From contig NZ_VCNM01000001.1 in assembly GCF_007671725.1 (NCBI RefSeq), positions 310,001 to 374,000 on the forward strand: a stretch of 64,000 nt of DNA, in the 5' to 3' direction. This DNA is from Halorubrum depositum. Its GTDB lineage: Archaea; Halobacteriota; Halobacteria; Halobacteriales; Haloferacaceae. Under the pieces are notes generated by a model that saw only the letters and a list, made by a program, of their open reading frames with translations, made no database searches and was not told the DNA's origin. This document shows positions 8,619 to 17,722 of the stretch, piece after piece. Position numbers and translations under genes: made by a program. Position 1 is the first letter of the stretch. Every line of letters begins with the position of its first letter.

Positions 8619-8747
8619 ATGTATGTTAGTGAGAGCGGCGCTACCCTCGATCCGGTTGCTTTCGGTCCGAGCTCGGAGGCGTCTCCGACGCGGTCCGATC
8701 GGGCGGAGACGTCGGGCGGCGGCATCGACGGGACGCGGTTCGAATGA
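8619..8747 (+). CDS. Small protein of 42 residues, translationally coupled leader gene
   Basis: Short frame starting MYVSESGATLDPVAFGPSSE and ending GTRFE. Its TGA overlaps the ATG of the next small gene (ATGA), and a good TATA box lies at the right distance upstream, so it is the first start codon of the transcript. I do not recognise the product. It has no membrane segment or metal motif and is rich in Ser, Gly and Thr. It may be a genuine small protein or a leader whose translation feeds the following gene. Confidence 0.4.
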   Translation: MYVSESGATLDPVAFGPSSEASPTRSDRAETSGGGIDGTRFE

Positions 8748-8929
8748 ACCCCGGCGACGACTCGCCGACGGCCGAGGCGGAGTTCCGCGACGAGCTGCGG
8801 GCGCTGCTCCGCCGCGCGCACGAGGAGGGCGTCGACGTCGAGGGCGGGTGGGACTGCCGGAACGGCTCCGAACACCCCGACTGGGACGTCGTCGTCTCAG
8901 AGGTGCGGAAGTCGCCGGCTTCGGAGTAG
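8744..8929 (+). CDS. Small conserved-type haloarchaeal protein, unknown function
   Basis: A 61-residue acidic protein with one predicted helix (AEAEFRDELRALLRRAHEEG) followed by a short beta-type segment (GGWDCRNGSEHPDWDVVVSE). This helix-plus-WDCRN...PDWDV layout resembles small unannotated haloarchaeal proteins, from memory only. It starts within the stop codon of the preceding 42-residue frame. It is convergent with the symporter gene. No function can be assigned. Confidence 0.6.
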   Translation: MNPGDDSPTAEAEFRDELRALLRRAHEEGVDVEGGWDCRNGSEHPDWDVVVSEVRKSPASE

Positions 8930-8974
8930 CCGGTCGCCGCTCGCGCTCGGACCCCGGGCCCGGTCCGTCCGATC

Positions 8975-10459
8975 TCAGTCCCCGGCGACGGCGAACCGAG
9001 AGGCGTCGCCCTCGGCGGTCGGCGCGGTGAGCAGGGAGACGCCGACGGTGAGGAGCGCCGACAGCGCCATCAGCCCGAGCGCGACGTCCCAGCCGCCGGC
9101 GACGGCGCGGGGCAGCGTCGGGACGAAGCCGACGACGGCCGACAGCACCACCGCGAGGTACGCGAGCTGCGGAACGAGCACGCCGGCGATCATCCCGGTC
9201 CGGGTGGTCCGGTCCCAATAGAGCGCGCAGATCACGGGGAGCGCCAGCAGCGCGAACCCGGAGAAGGCGGTGCTGCCGACCTCGATCAGCGTCCCCGGCC
9301 GGAACAGGCTCGCGGCGAACGCGAGCAGCGCGAACGCGGCGACGCCGATCCGCGCGACCCACGCCTCCCGGCGCTCGGAGGCGTCGGCGTTGACCACGGG
9401 CCGGTAGAGGTCGCGGGTGAAGTAAGACGATCCGGAGAGCAGCATCGAGTCCGACGAGGACATCATCGCGGCCATCGCCCCGGCGATCACGAGCGCGGCG
9501 AACCACGCCGGCGTGTACTCGTTCAGCACGACCGGGAGCACGTTCGCGCCCTCGGGCACGTCGACCGGCATCCCGGCCGCCCACGCGCCGAGCATGAACG
9601 CGGGGACAAAGAGGAGGAGGACGAGCACGGGCCACAGCGCGAACGACCGCTTCAGCGTCTCGCCCGACTTCGCGACGAAGAACCGCTGGTTGATCTGCGG
9701 GAACATCGTCACGCCGAACGCGATGGTGATCGCCGTCGAGACGATGAAGCCGACCGAGTAGGTGCCGCCGCCGAAGCTCCCGAAGTCGGGGCGGGCGTCG
9801 AGCATCGCACCCGTCGCCGCGCCGACGCCGCCGACGGCCGACACCACCCAGACCGCGGCGAGCCAGACGACGGAGAGCATGAACAGCCCCTGGATCGTGT
9901 CCGTCCACGCGACCCCGCGCATCCCCGCGAGGACGACGTAGAGGATCATGAACGCGGTGATCAGCGCCGCGCCGCCCCAGTAGGGGACGACGCCGTCGGT
10001 CAGCCCCACCAAGGCCTCGCCGGCGCCCATCTGCTGGAGCATGACGTACGGGAACAGCCAGAGGAGGCTCACGCCGGCGACGAGCGCCCGAAGTCCGGTC
10101 GAGCCGAACCGGTCGCCGAGCATCTCTCCGAGCGTCACGTAGCCGTTCCGGTTGCCGATCAGCCACTGCTTGTAGCCGATGACGTACCACAGCACCGCGA
10201 ACAGCACGCCGTCGAGCGTCCCCATCACGATCAGCCACTCGGGGCCGGCGGCGAACGCGAGGTTCGGGCCGCCGAAGAAGGTGAACGCCGACAGCAGCGT
10301 GGCGAAGGTGGTGAACAGCAGGACGACCGTCCCGATCGACCGGCTGGCGAGGTAGTAGTCCTCGGCGGTCGTCTCGGAGACGCGGTAGGCGACGAGTCCG
10401 ACGGCGAGCGCGAGGAACAGGTAGCCGACGACGATCCCGAGCGAGAGCCCGAGCGTCAC
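8975..10459 (-). CDS. Sodium:solute symporter (SSS family)
   Basis: Inner-membrane secondary transporter of the SSS family, 494 residues with about 13 hydrophobic segments. Family hallmarks include EDYYLASRSIGTVVLLFTTF near residue 35-55, GGPNLAFAAGPEW, and the AGAMAAMMSSSDSMLLSGSS stretch with the conserved Ser run of the sodium site. It overlaps the upstream DUF3311 gene by four bases. This pair (small DUF3311 protein followed by an SSS permease) recurs in archaea and bacteria; substrates of relatives include pantothenate, proline and carboxylates, so the substrate here is open. Confidence 0.9.
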   Translation of the reverse strand: MTLGLSLGIVVGYLFLALAVGLVAYRVSETTAEDYYLASRSIGTVVLLFTTFATLLSAFTFFGGPNLAFAAGPEWLIVMGTLDGVLFAVLWYVIGYKQWLIGNRNGYVTLGEMLGDRFGSTGLRALVAGVSLLWLFPYVMLQQMGAGEALVGLTDGVVPYWGGAALITAFMILYVVLAGMRGVAWTDTIQGLFMLSVVWLAAVWVVSAVGGVGAATGAMLDARPDFGSFGGGTYSVGFIVSTAITIAFGVTMFPQINQRFFVAKSGETLKRSFALWPVLVLLLFVPAFMLGAWAAGMPVDVPEGANVLPVVLNEYTPAWFAALVIAGAMAAMMSSSDSMLLSGSSYFTRDLYRPVVNADASERREAWVARIGVAAFALLAFAASLFRPGTLIEVGSTAFSGFALLALPVICALYWDRTTRTGMIAGVLVPQLAYLAVVLSAVVGFVPTLPRAVAGGWDVALGLMALSALLTVGVSLLTAPTAEGDASRFAVAGD

Positions 10460-10740
10460 GGTCGGTCACCCCCGGCGGCGGGACCCCTCGCGTCGCCCCC
10501 CGCGCCGCGGTCCTCCCCGTTCGCCTCGGGGCGCAGGCCCATCCCGCGCTCCCACGCGCCGCTTCGGGCGAACCGCGAGAACAGGACCGCGCACAGCCCG
10601 AGCCACGCGACGTGCCACCAGATCCAGACCGGAAGTCCGGCGACGACGCGGTCGACGCCCCACAGCGGCCACGGAACCGCGAACGCGACGAGCAGCGCGA
10701 ACGTCGGAATCCACACGATATCTCTCCGAGGTCGTCTCAT
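10456..10740 (-). CDS. DUF3311-type small membrane protein
   Basis: A 94-residue protein with two hydrophobic segments (IVWIPTFALLVAFAVPWPLW and VWIWWHVAWLGLCAVLFS) and a hydrophilic tail. This matches the DUF3311 family, almost always encoded directly before an SSS symporter, as here, with a four-base overlap. It probably acts as a small accessory subunit of the symporter, which is inference from linkage. A TATA-like GATTTATGC on the minus strand at about 10763-10772 gives a leaderless start at 10740. Confidence 0.8.
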   Translation of the reverse strand: MRRPRRDIVWIPTFALLVAFAVPWPLWGVDRVVAGLPVWIWWHVAWLGLCAVLFSRFARSGAWERGMGLRPEANGEDRGAGGDARGPAAGGDRP

Positions 10741-10877
10741 GTCGAACGAATACGACTATGAACGCATAAATCTTACCGAAACAGTTCGATATGGGTTTTT
10801 GTAGAATATATTTCTTCAAAGGGCCCCGACGGAGGCGGGTGCGATAACTATTTTCGGCGACGCGCACAACAGCGCAC

Positions 10878-10895
10878 GGGCGGCGAACGCCGCCC
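10878..10895 (+). promoter_or_regulatory. Perfect GC hairpin before dnaG
   Basis: GGGCGGC, loop GAAC, GCCGCCC: a seven-pair GC-only stem ending 21 bases before the dnaG ATG. If the transcript starts at the upstream T-rich stretch (about 10850), the hairpin lies in the 5' leader and could tune translation. It has no T-run, so a terminator is unlikely. Confidence 0.45.
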
Positions 10896-10916
10896 GATCA
10901 TCACCATTCACCCATC

Positions 10917-12530
10917 ATGAACGACACAGAGAAATACCTGATACACGCCACCATCGCGGCGGACGGCGTCGTCGAGCGGAGCGACGTCGTCGGCGCGGTG
11001 TTCGGCCAGACGGAGGGGCTCCTCGGCGACGAGTTGGACCTCCGCGACCTCCAGGAGTCGTCGCGGGTCGGCCGGATCGACGTCTCCGTCCAATCGGAGA
11101 ACGGGCAGTCGTTCGGCGAGGTCACCGTCGCGTCGAGCCTCGACAAGGTCGAGACCGCGATCCTCGGGGCGGCCCTCGAGACGATCGACCGCATCGGCCC
11201 CTGCCAGGCCTCCGTGGAGGTGACGAGCATCGAGGACGTGCGGGCGGCGAAGCGCCGCGAGGTCGTCGAGCGCGCTAAGGAGCTGATCGCCGGCGGCTTC
11301 GAGGAGACGAGCCTCGCGAGCGACGACATCCTCGAAGAGGTCCGCGAAGCGGCTCGCGTCGAGGGGATCGTCGAGTACGAGGGGCTCCCGGCCGGCCCGC
11401 GCGTCGGCGACTCCGACGCCGTCATCGTCGTCGAGGGACGCTCGGACGTGCTCACGCTGCTCGAGTGCGGGATCAAGAACGCGGTCGCCGTCGAGGGGAC
11501 GAACGTCCCCGACGCGGTCGCCGATCTCACCGCCGACCGGACGGTCACCGCGTTCCTCGACGGCGACCGCGGCGGCGAGCTCATCCTCCGCGAGCTCGCG
11601 CAGGTGGGCGACGTCGACTACGTCGCGTTCGCGCCGCCCGGCGAGTCGGTGGAGGACCTCGACCGCAACGCCGTCTTCGAGGCGCTCCGCGGGAAGGTCC
11701 CGTACGGTACCCTCGCCGACGAACCCAACCTCCGCGAGGCGGCCGCGGACGACGAAGGCGCCGGAAGCGCCGGGAGCGAGAGGGAGGCCGACGACCGAGA
11801 GCCCGAGGGAGAAGCCGGGGACACCGAGTCCGGGGCGCCGGCTCCCGACACGCCCGACGCGTCCGACTCCGACGCGTCCGACCCCGACGCGTCCGACCCC
11901 GACGCGTCCGACCCCGACGCGTCCGACCCCGACGCGTCCGACCCCGACGATCCGGGGACCGACGGCGTCGTCGCCGGCGCGGCCCGAGACGAGACCGAGA
12001 GCGGCCTCGTGGAGGCCGTCGAGAAGGCGCCCGCGACCGCCGCAGAAGACGGGGTCGCCGAGGACGAGGGCGGTCCCGAGTCGGTCGAAGTCGACGTCGT
12101 CGACGCCGAGTCGACGCCTGCCGAACCGACGGACGAGGGGTCCTCTGAGGCGGTCGACGCGGAATCGGGAGTGGAAGCCGACGAGGGGTCGGCCGACCCG
12201 TCCGACGACGTCCCCGTCGACGACGAGCCGCGGTCGATCGAAGAGCACGTCCAGGAGGTCGTCGACTCGGGGAGCGACCGCGCCCGCCTGCTCGGCGACG
12301 ACCGCGGCGTCCTCGCGGAGGTCGCCGCCGCCGACGCGTTCGACGCGATCGAGGCCGCGGAGACGGCGCCGCACACGGTCGTCGTCGACGACCGGATCGA
12401 TCAGCGCTTACTCGACGTGGCGGCCCAGCGCGGAGTCAGCGAGCTGCTCGGGCGCGAGGTCGGCGAGTTCGTGAAACGGCCCGTGGGGACTCGCGTGCTC
12501 ACGGTCGGCGACCTCCGCGCCGGGAGCTGA
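10917..12530 (+). CDS. dnaG: Archaeal DnaG (TOPRIM primase-like)
   Basis: Archaeal DnaG homologue, 537 residues. Archaeal DnaG has primase-like TOPRIM chemistry and is found with the exosome, where it binds poly(A)-rich RNA. The N-terminal region (1-165) is the archaeal-specific part. The TOPRIM domain starts at about 168 with VIVVEGRSDV (catalytic E173) and contains AFLDGDRGGEL with the metal-binding Asp pair near 214-216. A long acidic low-complexity linker (about 275-440) includes the pentapeptide repeat DASDP encoded by the 15-base repeat at 11856. A conserved C-terminal domain (about 440-537) ends the protein. Total length exceeds non-halophilic archaeal DnaG because of the linker. Confidence 0.95.
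   Translation: MNDTEKYLIHATIAADGVVERSDVVGAVFGQTEGLLGDELDLRDLQESSRVGRIDVSVQSENGQSFGEVTVASSLDKVETAILGAALETIDRIGPCQASVEVTSIEDVRAAKRREVVERAKELIAGGFEETSLASDDILEEVREAARVEGIVEYEGLPAGPRVGDSDAVIVVEGRSDVLTLLECGIKNAVAVEGTNVPDAVADLTADRTVTAFLDGDRGGELILRELAQVGDVDYVAFAPPGESVEDLDRNAVFEALRGKVPYGTLADEPNLREAAADDEGAGSAGSEREADDREPEGEAGDTESGAPAPDTPDASDSDASDPDASDPDASDPDASDPDASDPDDPGTDGVVAGAARDETESGLVEAVEKAPATAAEDGVAEDEGGPESVEVDVVDAESTPAEPTDEGSSEAVDAESGVEADEGSADPSDDVPVDDEPRSIEEHVQEVVDSGSDRARLLGDDRGVLAEVAAADAFDAIEAAETAPHTVVVDDRIDQRLLDVAAQRGVSELLGREVGEFVKRPVGTRVLTVGDLRAGS
11856..11945 (+). repeat. Six 15-base tandem repeats within dnaG
   Basis: The unit GACGCGTCCGACCCC occurs six times head to tail; only the first copy differs, with T in place of C at one position. 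Because the unit is five codons the frame is preserved, and it encodes DASDP repeats in the disordered acidic linker of DnaG. Copy number is likely to vary between strains by slippage. Confidence 0.95.
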
Positions 12531-12569
12531 GACCCGCGGCGGCCGGCGACCGCCTCCCGTTCCGCCGGC

Positions 12570-13574
12570 TCAGACCAGTCCGACGACGCCGAGCAGCGCG
12601 AACAGCGCGTCGCCGAACGTCAGCGAGACGACGAGCCCGACCGCCATCGGGACGACGAACGGCATCCCGGGCGACACCAGCACGCTCTCCTTCTTGGCGA
12701 CGACCGCCAGCCCGCCGCGGAGCGTCTCGACGTCGGTGCCGTACGCCCCGCGATCGATCTCCGCGAGGAACCGCTCCGCGGCCCACGGGTCGTCGAACGC
12801 CGCCGGTCCGGAGTTCGGTTGAGCGGCCTCGCCCTCCGGTTGCGCCGCGGTCCCGCCGTCGGTCCGCGGGCCGACGTGGGTGCCGCCGTCGGTCGGATCG
12901 AACGTCTCGCCGACGCTTTCCGGGTCGCGGAGCCGGTCCGGGTCGGCGCGCAGGTCCGCGAGCGTCAGCCCGCGCCACCGCAGGTACATCCGGAGCGCGT
13001 CGAGGTCCAGCCCGCTCCGCGTCTCCCCCGCGTCGTCCTCGAAGAGCCGACCGTGGCGGTCCGGCAGCGACTCCGTCGCCACCGGGCGCGCGAGGAACGT
13101 GTTCGCCGAGAGCTCGCCGCGGAGGAGATTGAGTCCGGCGAGCCCGAGGGGATAGGCCAACCCGAGCAGCACCGCGTTCGTGAGGACCGTGAGCGAGAAG
13201 ACGCCGATCTGGGTCTCGACGAGCGGGAGCTCCGCGCCGGCGACGGCGTACTCCGGGAAGGTGGGGAAGAGGAGCGCGAGCGCGATCAGCGCCTTCGCGT
13301 CCGCCCCGCCGAACGCGCCGAGGTACCAGAACGCGTAGCCGAGCGGCGCGACGAACAGCAGGCTGATCGCGGCCTGCACGAGGAACAGGCGCCCCGCGAC
13401 TCCCGCGAACGGCCACATCGACGCCGCCTCCCAGACCAGCAGCAGCGCGCCGAAGGCGTACAGCGGCGGCCAGATCCGGTTCGGGAGGCGTCGGGTCCGG
13501 ACGTCCCGTAGCGCCGCCCACGCGAAGACGGGAACGACGAGCAGGCGCAGGAGGTCCGGCAGCGTGGCGACCAT
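12570..13574 (-). CDS. pibD: Prepilin/prearchaellin peptidase (A24 family)
   Basis: Membrane aspartyl peptidase that cleaves type III signal peptides of pilins and archaellins. Length 334. The two catalytic aspartates are visible: D24 in DVRTRRLPN near the N-terminus and the GxGD-type Asp in FGGADAKALIALA at about residue 91. Hydrophobic segments cover residues 5-20, 35-60, 65-85, 90-110 and 120-150 and the C-terminal VVPMAVGLVVSL. A long hydrophilic insertion (about 165-285), typical of haloarchaeal PibD, separates the last segments. It stands convergent with dnaG and no pilin genes are adjacent, so it is the housekeeping processing enzyme. Confidence 0.88.
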   Translation of the reverse strand: MVATLPDLLRLLVVPVFAWAALRDVRTRRLPNRIWPPLYAFGALLLVWEAASMWPFAGVAGRLFLVQAAISLLFVAPLGYAFWYLGAFGGADAKALIALALLFPTFPEYAVAGAELPLVETQIGVFSLTVLTNAVLLGLAYPLGLAGLNLLRGELSANTFLARPVATESLPDRHGRLFEDDAGETRSGLDLDALRMYLRWRGLTLADLRADPDRLRDPESVGETFDPTDGGTHVGPRTDGGTAAQPEGEAAQPNSGPAAFDDPWAAERFLAEIDRGAYGTDVETLRGGLAVVAKKESVLVSPGMPFVVPMAVGLVVSLTFGDALFALLGVVGLV

Positions 13575-13670
13575 GTCCCCACGGCCGCCGCGGGCGTAAT
13601 TAGGCGTTCGGGTTCGGGTATCGCGATCGATAGCGCCGGCCGAGCCGGGGCGTCGCTCGGGAGGCCCCCG

Positions 13671-14948
13671 TCAGTCGTCCGGCCGGTCGGGTCGCCTGTC
13701 GAAGACGTCGAGGATCGGGTCCGGGTCCGCCACCCCGGGGATCCGGTACTCGTCGTCGCGGAGTTCGATCGCGACCGTCTCTGTGTCGAGCCGCCGGTCG
13801 AGCCGGTTTCGTTCCACGCGCAAGCCGGTCTCGTCCCACGGTTCGACGCGCCACAGCGTCGCACCGATCAGGCGGTCGCGGGCGACGAGCGCGTCGTCCC
13901 CGGCCCGGTACGACACGAGCCCGTACCGGAACTCGTGGTCGAGCGCGCCGAGGAGCAGCGGGACGCCGACCGCGACCGCGACGAGGGCGGTCGCGGTTGC
14001 CAAGTCGCCGCCGACCGCGAACAGCGCCGCACCGAGCGCCGGGACCGCGGCGAGGTACCACAGCCCCGGACGCCCGAGCGGCGTCACCGCCGCGCCCGCG
14101 AGCCGAGAGCGAACGGGCTGCCGGACCGTCTCGACCGGCCCCGCGACCGACCCGTCGGGCGACTCGGGCGAGGGGGGCTCGTGCGAGAGCCCGAGATCCA
14201 GCGCCGCCGACTCGTCGAACGCCGCCAGCCGGTCGCCGTACAGCCCGGCGAGGTCGAACGCGGCCTTCACCGCGATGATTCCGAGCAGGAGCGGGAGCCC
14301 GACCGCGTCGGGATCGATCGCCGATATCGGGTCGTCGCCGTCGAGCGTCGCCGCGCCGACGAGCGTGACGGTGATCAGCGCGCCGACGAAGATCGCCGCG
14401 CCGCGTGCGAAGATCCCTCGGATCGCCGTCTGCGCGCTGTGCTCCCGGTACTCGCCGCGGCCGAAGTACTCGACGAGAGTCGTCGCCCCCTCGCCGAGAA
14501 AGACGCCGAGCGTCGCGAGCGCCACGGTGTCGAGCGTCGCGGCCGGCGGTCCACCGTCGGCGACGACCCCGACCGTGAGACCCCCGACGACCAGCCAGAC
14601 GACGCAGAGCACCGGCGCGGCGATCGGGAGGACGAGCAGCGAGGAGAGACGTACTCGGAGCCCCGTGCGGGGGACCGGCAGCGCGGCCCGTCGCTGCGCG
14701 AGCGGGCCGGCGATCAGCGCGTCGCGCTCGATCTCGGAGGGGCGCCCGGCGAACAGGCCGCGGACGACCGCCCAGCCGGAGACGATCCCGAGCTCGAACC
14801 AGTAGAGCGTCATCAGCGCGGCCGCGTTCCAGCCGAGGGCGACGACGCCGATCAGGGGGACGACGTTCGAGACGAGGAGCGAGAGCGCTCGGGGGCGGCG
14901 CCCGCGAGCGAGGGCTCGCAGGGGGGCGAAGCGAACGGCGGAGGGCAT
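13671..14948 (-). CDS. DUF6498-type multi-pass membrane protein
   Basis: A 425-residue protein with about eight hydrophobic segments in the first 340 residues and a soluble C-terminal part of about 85 residues. The segment AALMTLYWFELGIVSGW near residue 45 is characteristic of the haloarchaeal DUF6498 group. The C-terminal portion (YGLVSYRAGDDALVARDRLI...) looks like a small beta-rich PH-type domain, by pattern only. Function is unknown. A TATA box at 14974-14982 gives a leaderless start. It reads on the same strand as the small membrane gene upstream but has its own promoter. Confidence 0.7.
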   Translation of the reverse strand: MPSAVRFAPLRALARGRRPRALSLLVSNVVPLIGVVALGWNAAALMTLYWFELGIVSGWAVVRGLFAGRPSEIERDALIAGPLAQRRAALPVPRTGLRVRLSSLLVLPIAAPVLCVVWLVVGGLTVGVVADGGPPAATLDTVALATLGVFLGEGATTLVEYFGRGEYREHSAQTAIRGIFARGAAIFVGALITVTLVGAATLDGDDPISAIDPDAVGLPLLLGIIAVKAAFDLAGLYGDRLAAFDESAALDLGLSHEPPSPESPDGSVAGPVETVRQPVRSRLAGAAVTPLGRPGLWYLAAVPALGAALFAVGGDLATATALVAVAVGVPLLLGALDHEFRYGLVSYRAGDDALVARDRLIGATLWRVEPWDETGLRVERNRLDRRLDTETVAIELRDDEYRIPGVADPDPILDVFDRRPDRPDD

Positions 14949-14973
14949 TCGTTCGGTCGGTGCGCGGCCGCGC

Positions 14974-14982
14974 TTATAAATA
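14974..14982 (-). promoter_or_regulatory. TATA box of the DUF6498-type gene
   Basis: TATTTATAA on the minus strand, centred 30 bases before the ATG at 14948, as expected for a leaderless transcript. Confidence 0.6.
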
Positions 14983-14993
14983 GTCGGCGCCGC

Positions 14994-15209
14994 TCACGGC
15001 GCCGGTCCCGCGTCGCGATGGAGGTAGAGGTACGCGAGCACGGGCAGGATGGTGAACGCGAGGGTCGCGACCGCCCAGAGGGGCGCGTAGCGGCTCCCGC
15101 GCGCCCTCGCGTCGCGGTAGATCCACGCCGCGGCGACGACGACGACCCCGTAGACCACGAGCGTGAGCGGGAGCGACCACGGCAGGGCGACTCCGGAGAG
15201 GAGCGTCAT
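14994..15209 (-). CDS. Small two-segment membrane protein
   Basis: A 71-residue protein with two hydrophobic segments (about 8-30 and 43-62) separated by the basic loop YRDARARGSRYAPLW, ending YLYLHRDAG. The pattern resembles small haloarchaeal membrane proteins with a phospholipase-D-nuclease-like N-terminal topology, but I do not recognise a function. A TATA-like CTTATAAG at about 15230-15238, overlapping the stop of the upstream GNAT gene, is correctly placed for a leaderless start. Confidence 0.65.
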   Translation of the reverse strand: MTLLSGVALPWSLPLTLVVYGVVVVAAAWIYRDARARGSRYAPLWAVATLAFTILPVLAYLYLHRDAGPAP

Positions 15210-15233
15210 GGTACCGCCTTCGGCGGGCGCTGC

Positions 15234-16301
15234 TTATAAGTCGCCCGTGAGGTCGGCCCGCATGACGAAGTCGGGCTCGCCGGCGACCGGCACGCGGTTC
15301 GCGCCGGTGTCGCTCACGTGCTCGACGGTCTCGGGGATCAGGACCCGCGTGGCGTCGGCGTCGACCGCGGCCGCGTCGGCGGCGATTTCCGGATACAGAG
15401 CGCCCGCCGCGTCGACGTCGCGCCACGCGACGGCGCCGTACACGGCGACGCGCTCGGGGGCGTCTCCCGCGTCGTCGCCCGGGCGCTCCGAGACGCGGGT
15501 GCGGACCGCGAAGCCGGCGAGCGCGTCCGCGTCGGCAACGGCCAGCAGTCGGCCCTCGTCGGCCGCGACGCGGAGGCGATCGCGGGTGAGCTCGGAGCAG
15601 GCCCACGACTCCCCGTCGTCGAGCGCGAGGCCGCCGAGGTGGTCGCGGGCGTCGCTGTCGGTCCAGAACGCCCACGCCGCGTTCGGGTCGGGGTCGTCGA
15701 CGGCGCGGAGCGCGACCGAGTCACCGGTCGAATCCGCGGCCGGCTCCGGCTCCGCGAACCGGAACTCCGTCGTCGGCTCGAAGCCGACCGCGCGAGACTG
15801 GCCGAGCCCCGCGACGTTCCACGAGAAGACCATGTTCCGGCAGACGGTCGCGCCGCGCTCGCGCGCCCAGTCGAGCGCGGCGGTCGAGAGGGCGGTCCCG
15901 ACGCCGAAGCCGCGGGCGGCCGGGTCGACGCGGATACCCTGTCCCCACGCCTCCCACTCGCTGAGCAGGGCGCCCTGGATGCAGCCGACGACGGCCTCCG
16001 GTTCGCCCGGGGCGGCGGCGCCCGCGCCGTCGCCCTCGACGAGCGTGTCGCCCTCGCTCCGGTCGTCGCGCTCCGCGACCGCTTCGCTCCCGGCGACCGC
16101 CTCGGGCGGGAGCGTCGCGACGAAGGTGCCGCGGTCCGAGTCGTCGGACGCGGCCCACTCGGGGAACACGCGCGGGATGTAGTCGGCGTGGCGCTCGCCC
16201 CACGTGTCCCGCGTGAACGCGGCGACCGCGTCGGCGTCGGCGGGGCGGGCCTCGCGGACGACGACGGTCGGTTCGGCGGGCGCCGAGTCGAGGGGCGTCA
16301 T
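15234..16301 (-). CDS. GNAT-family N-acetyltransferase
   Basis: Predicted acetyltransferase of 355 residues. The first half is a GNAT domain: [20 protein letters not shown] opens it, and the acetyl-CoA loop is in [20 protein letters not shown] at about residues 120-140. The second half (about 180-355) is a degenerate repeat of the fold lacking a clear acetyl-CoA loop. The ATG at 16301 overlaps the stop of gatD by four bases, so the gene is co-transcribed with gatD. The substrate is unknown; relatives acetylate small molecules or protein N-termini. Confidence 0.78.
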   Translation of the reverse strand: MTPLDSAPAEPTVVVREARPADADAVAAFTRDTWGERHADYIPRVFPEWAASDDSDRGTFVATLPPEAVAGSEAVAERDDRSEGDTLVEGDGAGAAAPGEPEAVVGCIQGALLSEWEAWGQGIRVDPAARGFGVGTALSTAALDWARERGATVCRNMVFSWNVAGLGQSRAVGFEPTTEFRFAEPEPAADSTGDSVALRAVDDPDPNAAWAFWTDSDARDHLGGLALDDGESWACSELTRDRLRVAADEGRLLAVADADALAGFAVRTRVSERPGDDAGDAPERVAVYGAVAWRDVDAAGALYPEIAADAAAVDADATRVLIPETVEHVSDTGANRVPVAGEPDFVMRADLTGDL

Positions 16302-17608
16302 CTCCAGGGCTGCGACTCCTCGGTGAGCTCGCCGGCGAGGTCGCGCCCCATCGCCTCGGCGGGGTCGGACAGGTTCGCGAGCGCCCACATCAGCTTCACC
16401 TTCGCGGTGCCGGGGAGGGTGTCGCCCGCCTCCACGACGCCCGCGTCGAGCAGGTCGCGCCCGGTGTCGTACACGCGGTCGCAGACGCGGCCGTCGAGGC
16501 ACTGGCTCGTCATCGCGACGACGGCCCCGCCCTCGACCAGCTCCTCGATCCGCGGAATGAGGTCGGTGTGGACGTGGCCGAGCCCGGTCCCCTCGATGAC
16601 GACGCCGTCCTTGTCGTCGAGGTAGTCCCACGCGGCGGGGTCCATGCCGGGCGTGAACTTCGCCAGCTCCACGTCGCCGTCGAGGTCGGGGGCGAGGTCG
16701 GCGTCGGCGTCTTCGCTATCCGCGTCAGGCCCGCTCCCCCGCGGGAGCGGCTCGCGGTGCCACTCGATGGCGGCGTCGGCCGCGTCGCCCTCGGCGCCCG
16801 CCTCGGCCGCGGCCTCGTAGTCGACGACGCCGAGGGGTCGGGCCCCAACCGTCTCGAAGGCGTCGCGGCGGGAGGTGTGATTCTTCCGGACGCGGGTGCC
16901 GCGGTGGAGCGCGCAGGCGTCGTCGGACTGGGTCGCGTGCATGCAGACGAGCGTCTCGGCGTGGTCGGCCTTCGCGGCCTCGACCGCGCACACCGCGTTC
17001 ATCACGTTGTCCGAGGAGGGGCGGTCCGCGGAGCGCTGGCTCCCGGTGAACACGACCGGGACGGGCGAATCGAGCATGAAGGAGAGCGCGGAGGCGGAGT
17101 ACTGCATCGTGTCGGTGCCGTGCATCACGACGACGCCGTCGGCGCCGGCCTCGATCTCCTCGGCGACGGCCTCGGCGAGCTCCCGCCAGATGGCCGGCTC
17201 CATGTTCTCCGAGAGGATGTTGGCGACGACGCGCCCGCGGTAGTTCGCGCGGCCGGCCAGGTCGGGGACCGCTCGCAGCACGTCCTCGGCGTCGAACTGG
17301 GCGGTGACCGCGCCGGTCCGGTAGTCGACGGTGGAGGCGATCGTCCCGCCGGTCGAGATGAGCGAGATCGTCGGCAGGTCGTCGTCGAAGGTGATCTCGG
17401 AGGCCTCGCCCCCGCCCGCGTCGGCCCCCTCGTCGACGTCGCGGGCGCCCGATTCGAGCACCTCGGCGTCGGCCGCGTCGCGGTCGACGCCGACGTTGTA
17501 CCCCCCGTCGAGCTTGACGACAAGGTGGTCGCGAGTCGTCGAGGGGAGCAGTACGCCCTCGTTCGTGACGTCCCCGCGCTCGACGCGGACGCGATCTCCC
17601 GGTTGCAT
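16298..17608 (-). CDS. gatD: Glu-tRNA(Gln) amidotransferase subunit D
   Basis: Asparaginase-like subunit of the archaeal GatDE enzyme, which turns Glu-tRNA(Gln) into Gln-tRNA(Gln) using ammonia from glutamine or asparagine. Length 436, normal. The N-terminal SH3-like part ([20 protein letters not shown]) is followed by the asparaginase fold: [10 protein letters not shown] with the nucleophilic Thr, and [16 protein letters not shown] with the second Thr-Asp pair. The start at 17608 is supported by a TATA-like GATTCAAGT about 25-30 bases upstream on the minus strand. gatE is not in this window, which is common in archaea. Confidence 0.95.
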   Translation of the reverse strand: MQPGDRVRVERGDVTNEGVLLPSTTRDHLVVKLDGGYNVGVDRDAADAEVLESGARDVDEGADAGGGEASEITFDDDLPTISLISTGGTIASTVDYRTGAVTAQFDAEDVLRAVPDLAGRANYRGRVVANILSENMEPAIWRELAEAVAEEIEAGADGVVVMHGTDTMQYSASALSFMLDSPVPVVFTGSQRSADRPSSDNVMNAVCAVEAAKADHAETLVCMHATQSDDACALHRGTRVRKNHTSRRDAFETVGARPLGVVDYEAAAEAGAEGDAADAAIEWHREPLPRGSGPDADSEDADADLAPDLDGDVELAKFTPGMDPAAWDYLDDKDGVVIEGTGLGHVHTDLIPRIEELVEGGAVVAMTSQCLDGRVCDRVYDTGRDLLDAGVVEAGDTLPGTAKVKLMWALANLSDPAEAMGRDLAGELTEESQPWR

Positions 17609-17722
17609 ACCACCCGCTTCCCCTGCGGCGGACTTGAATCCAACCGTTCGGCGGCGGGGCCGCCCCGGGTCGGCGCGCGTCTCGGTCGGTACGTCTTTTA
17701 CCGGTCGCGCAGACCTGAGCCC

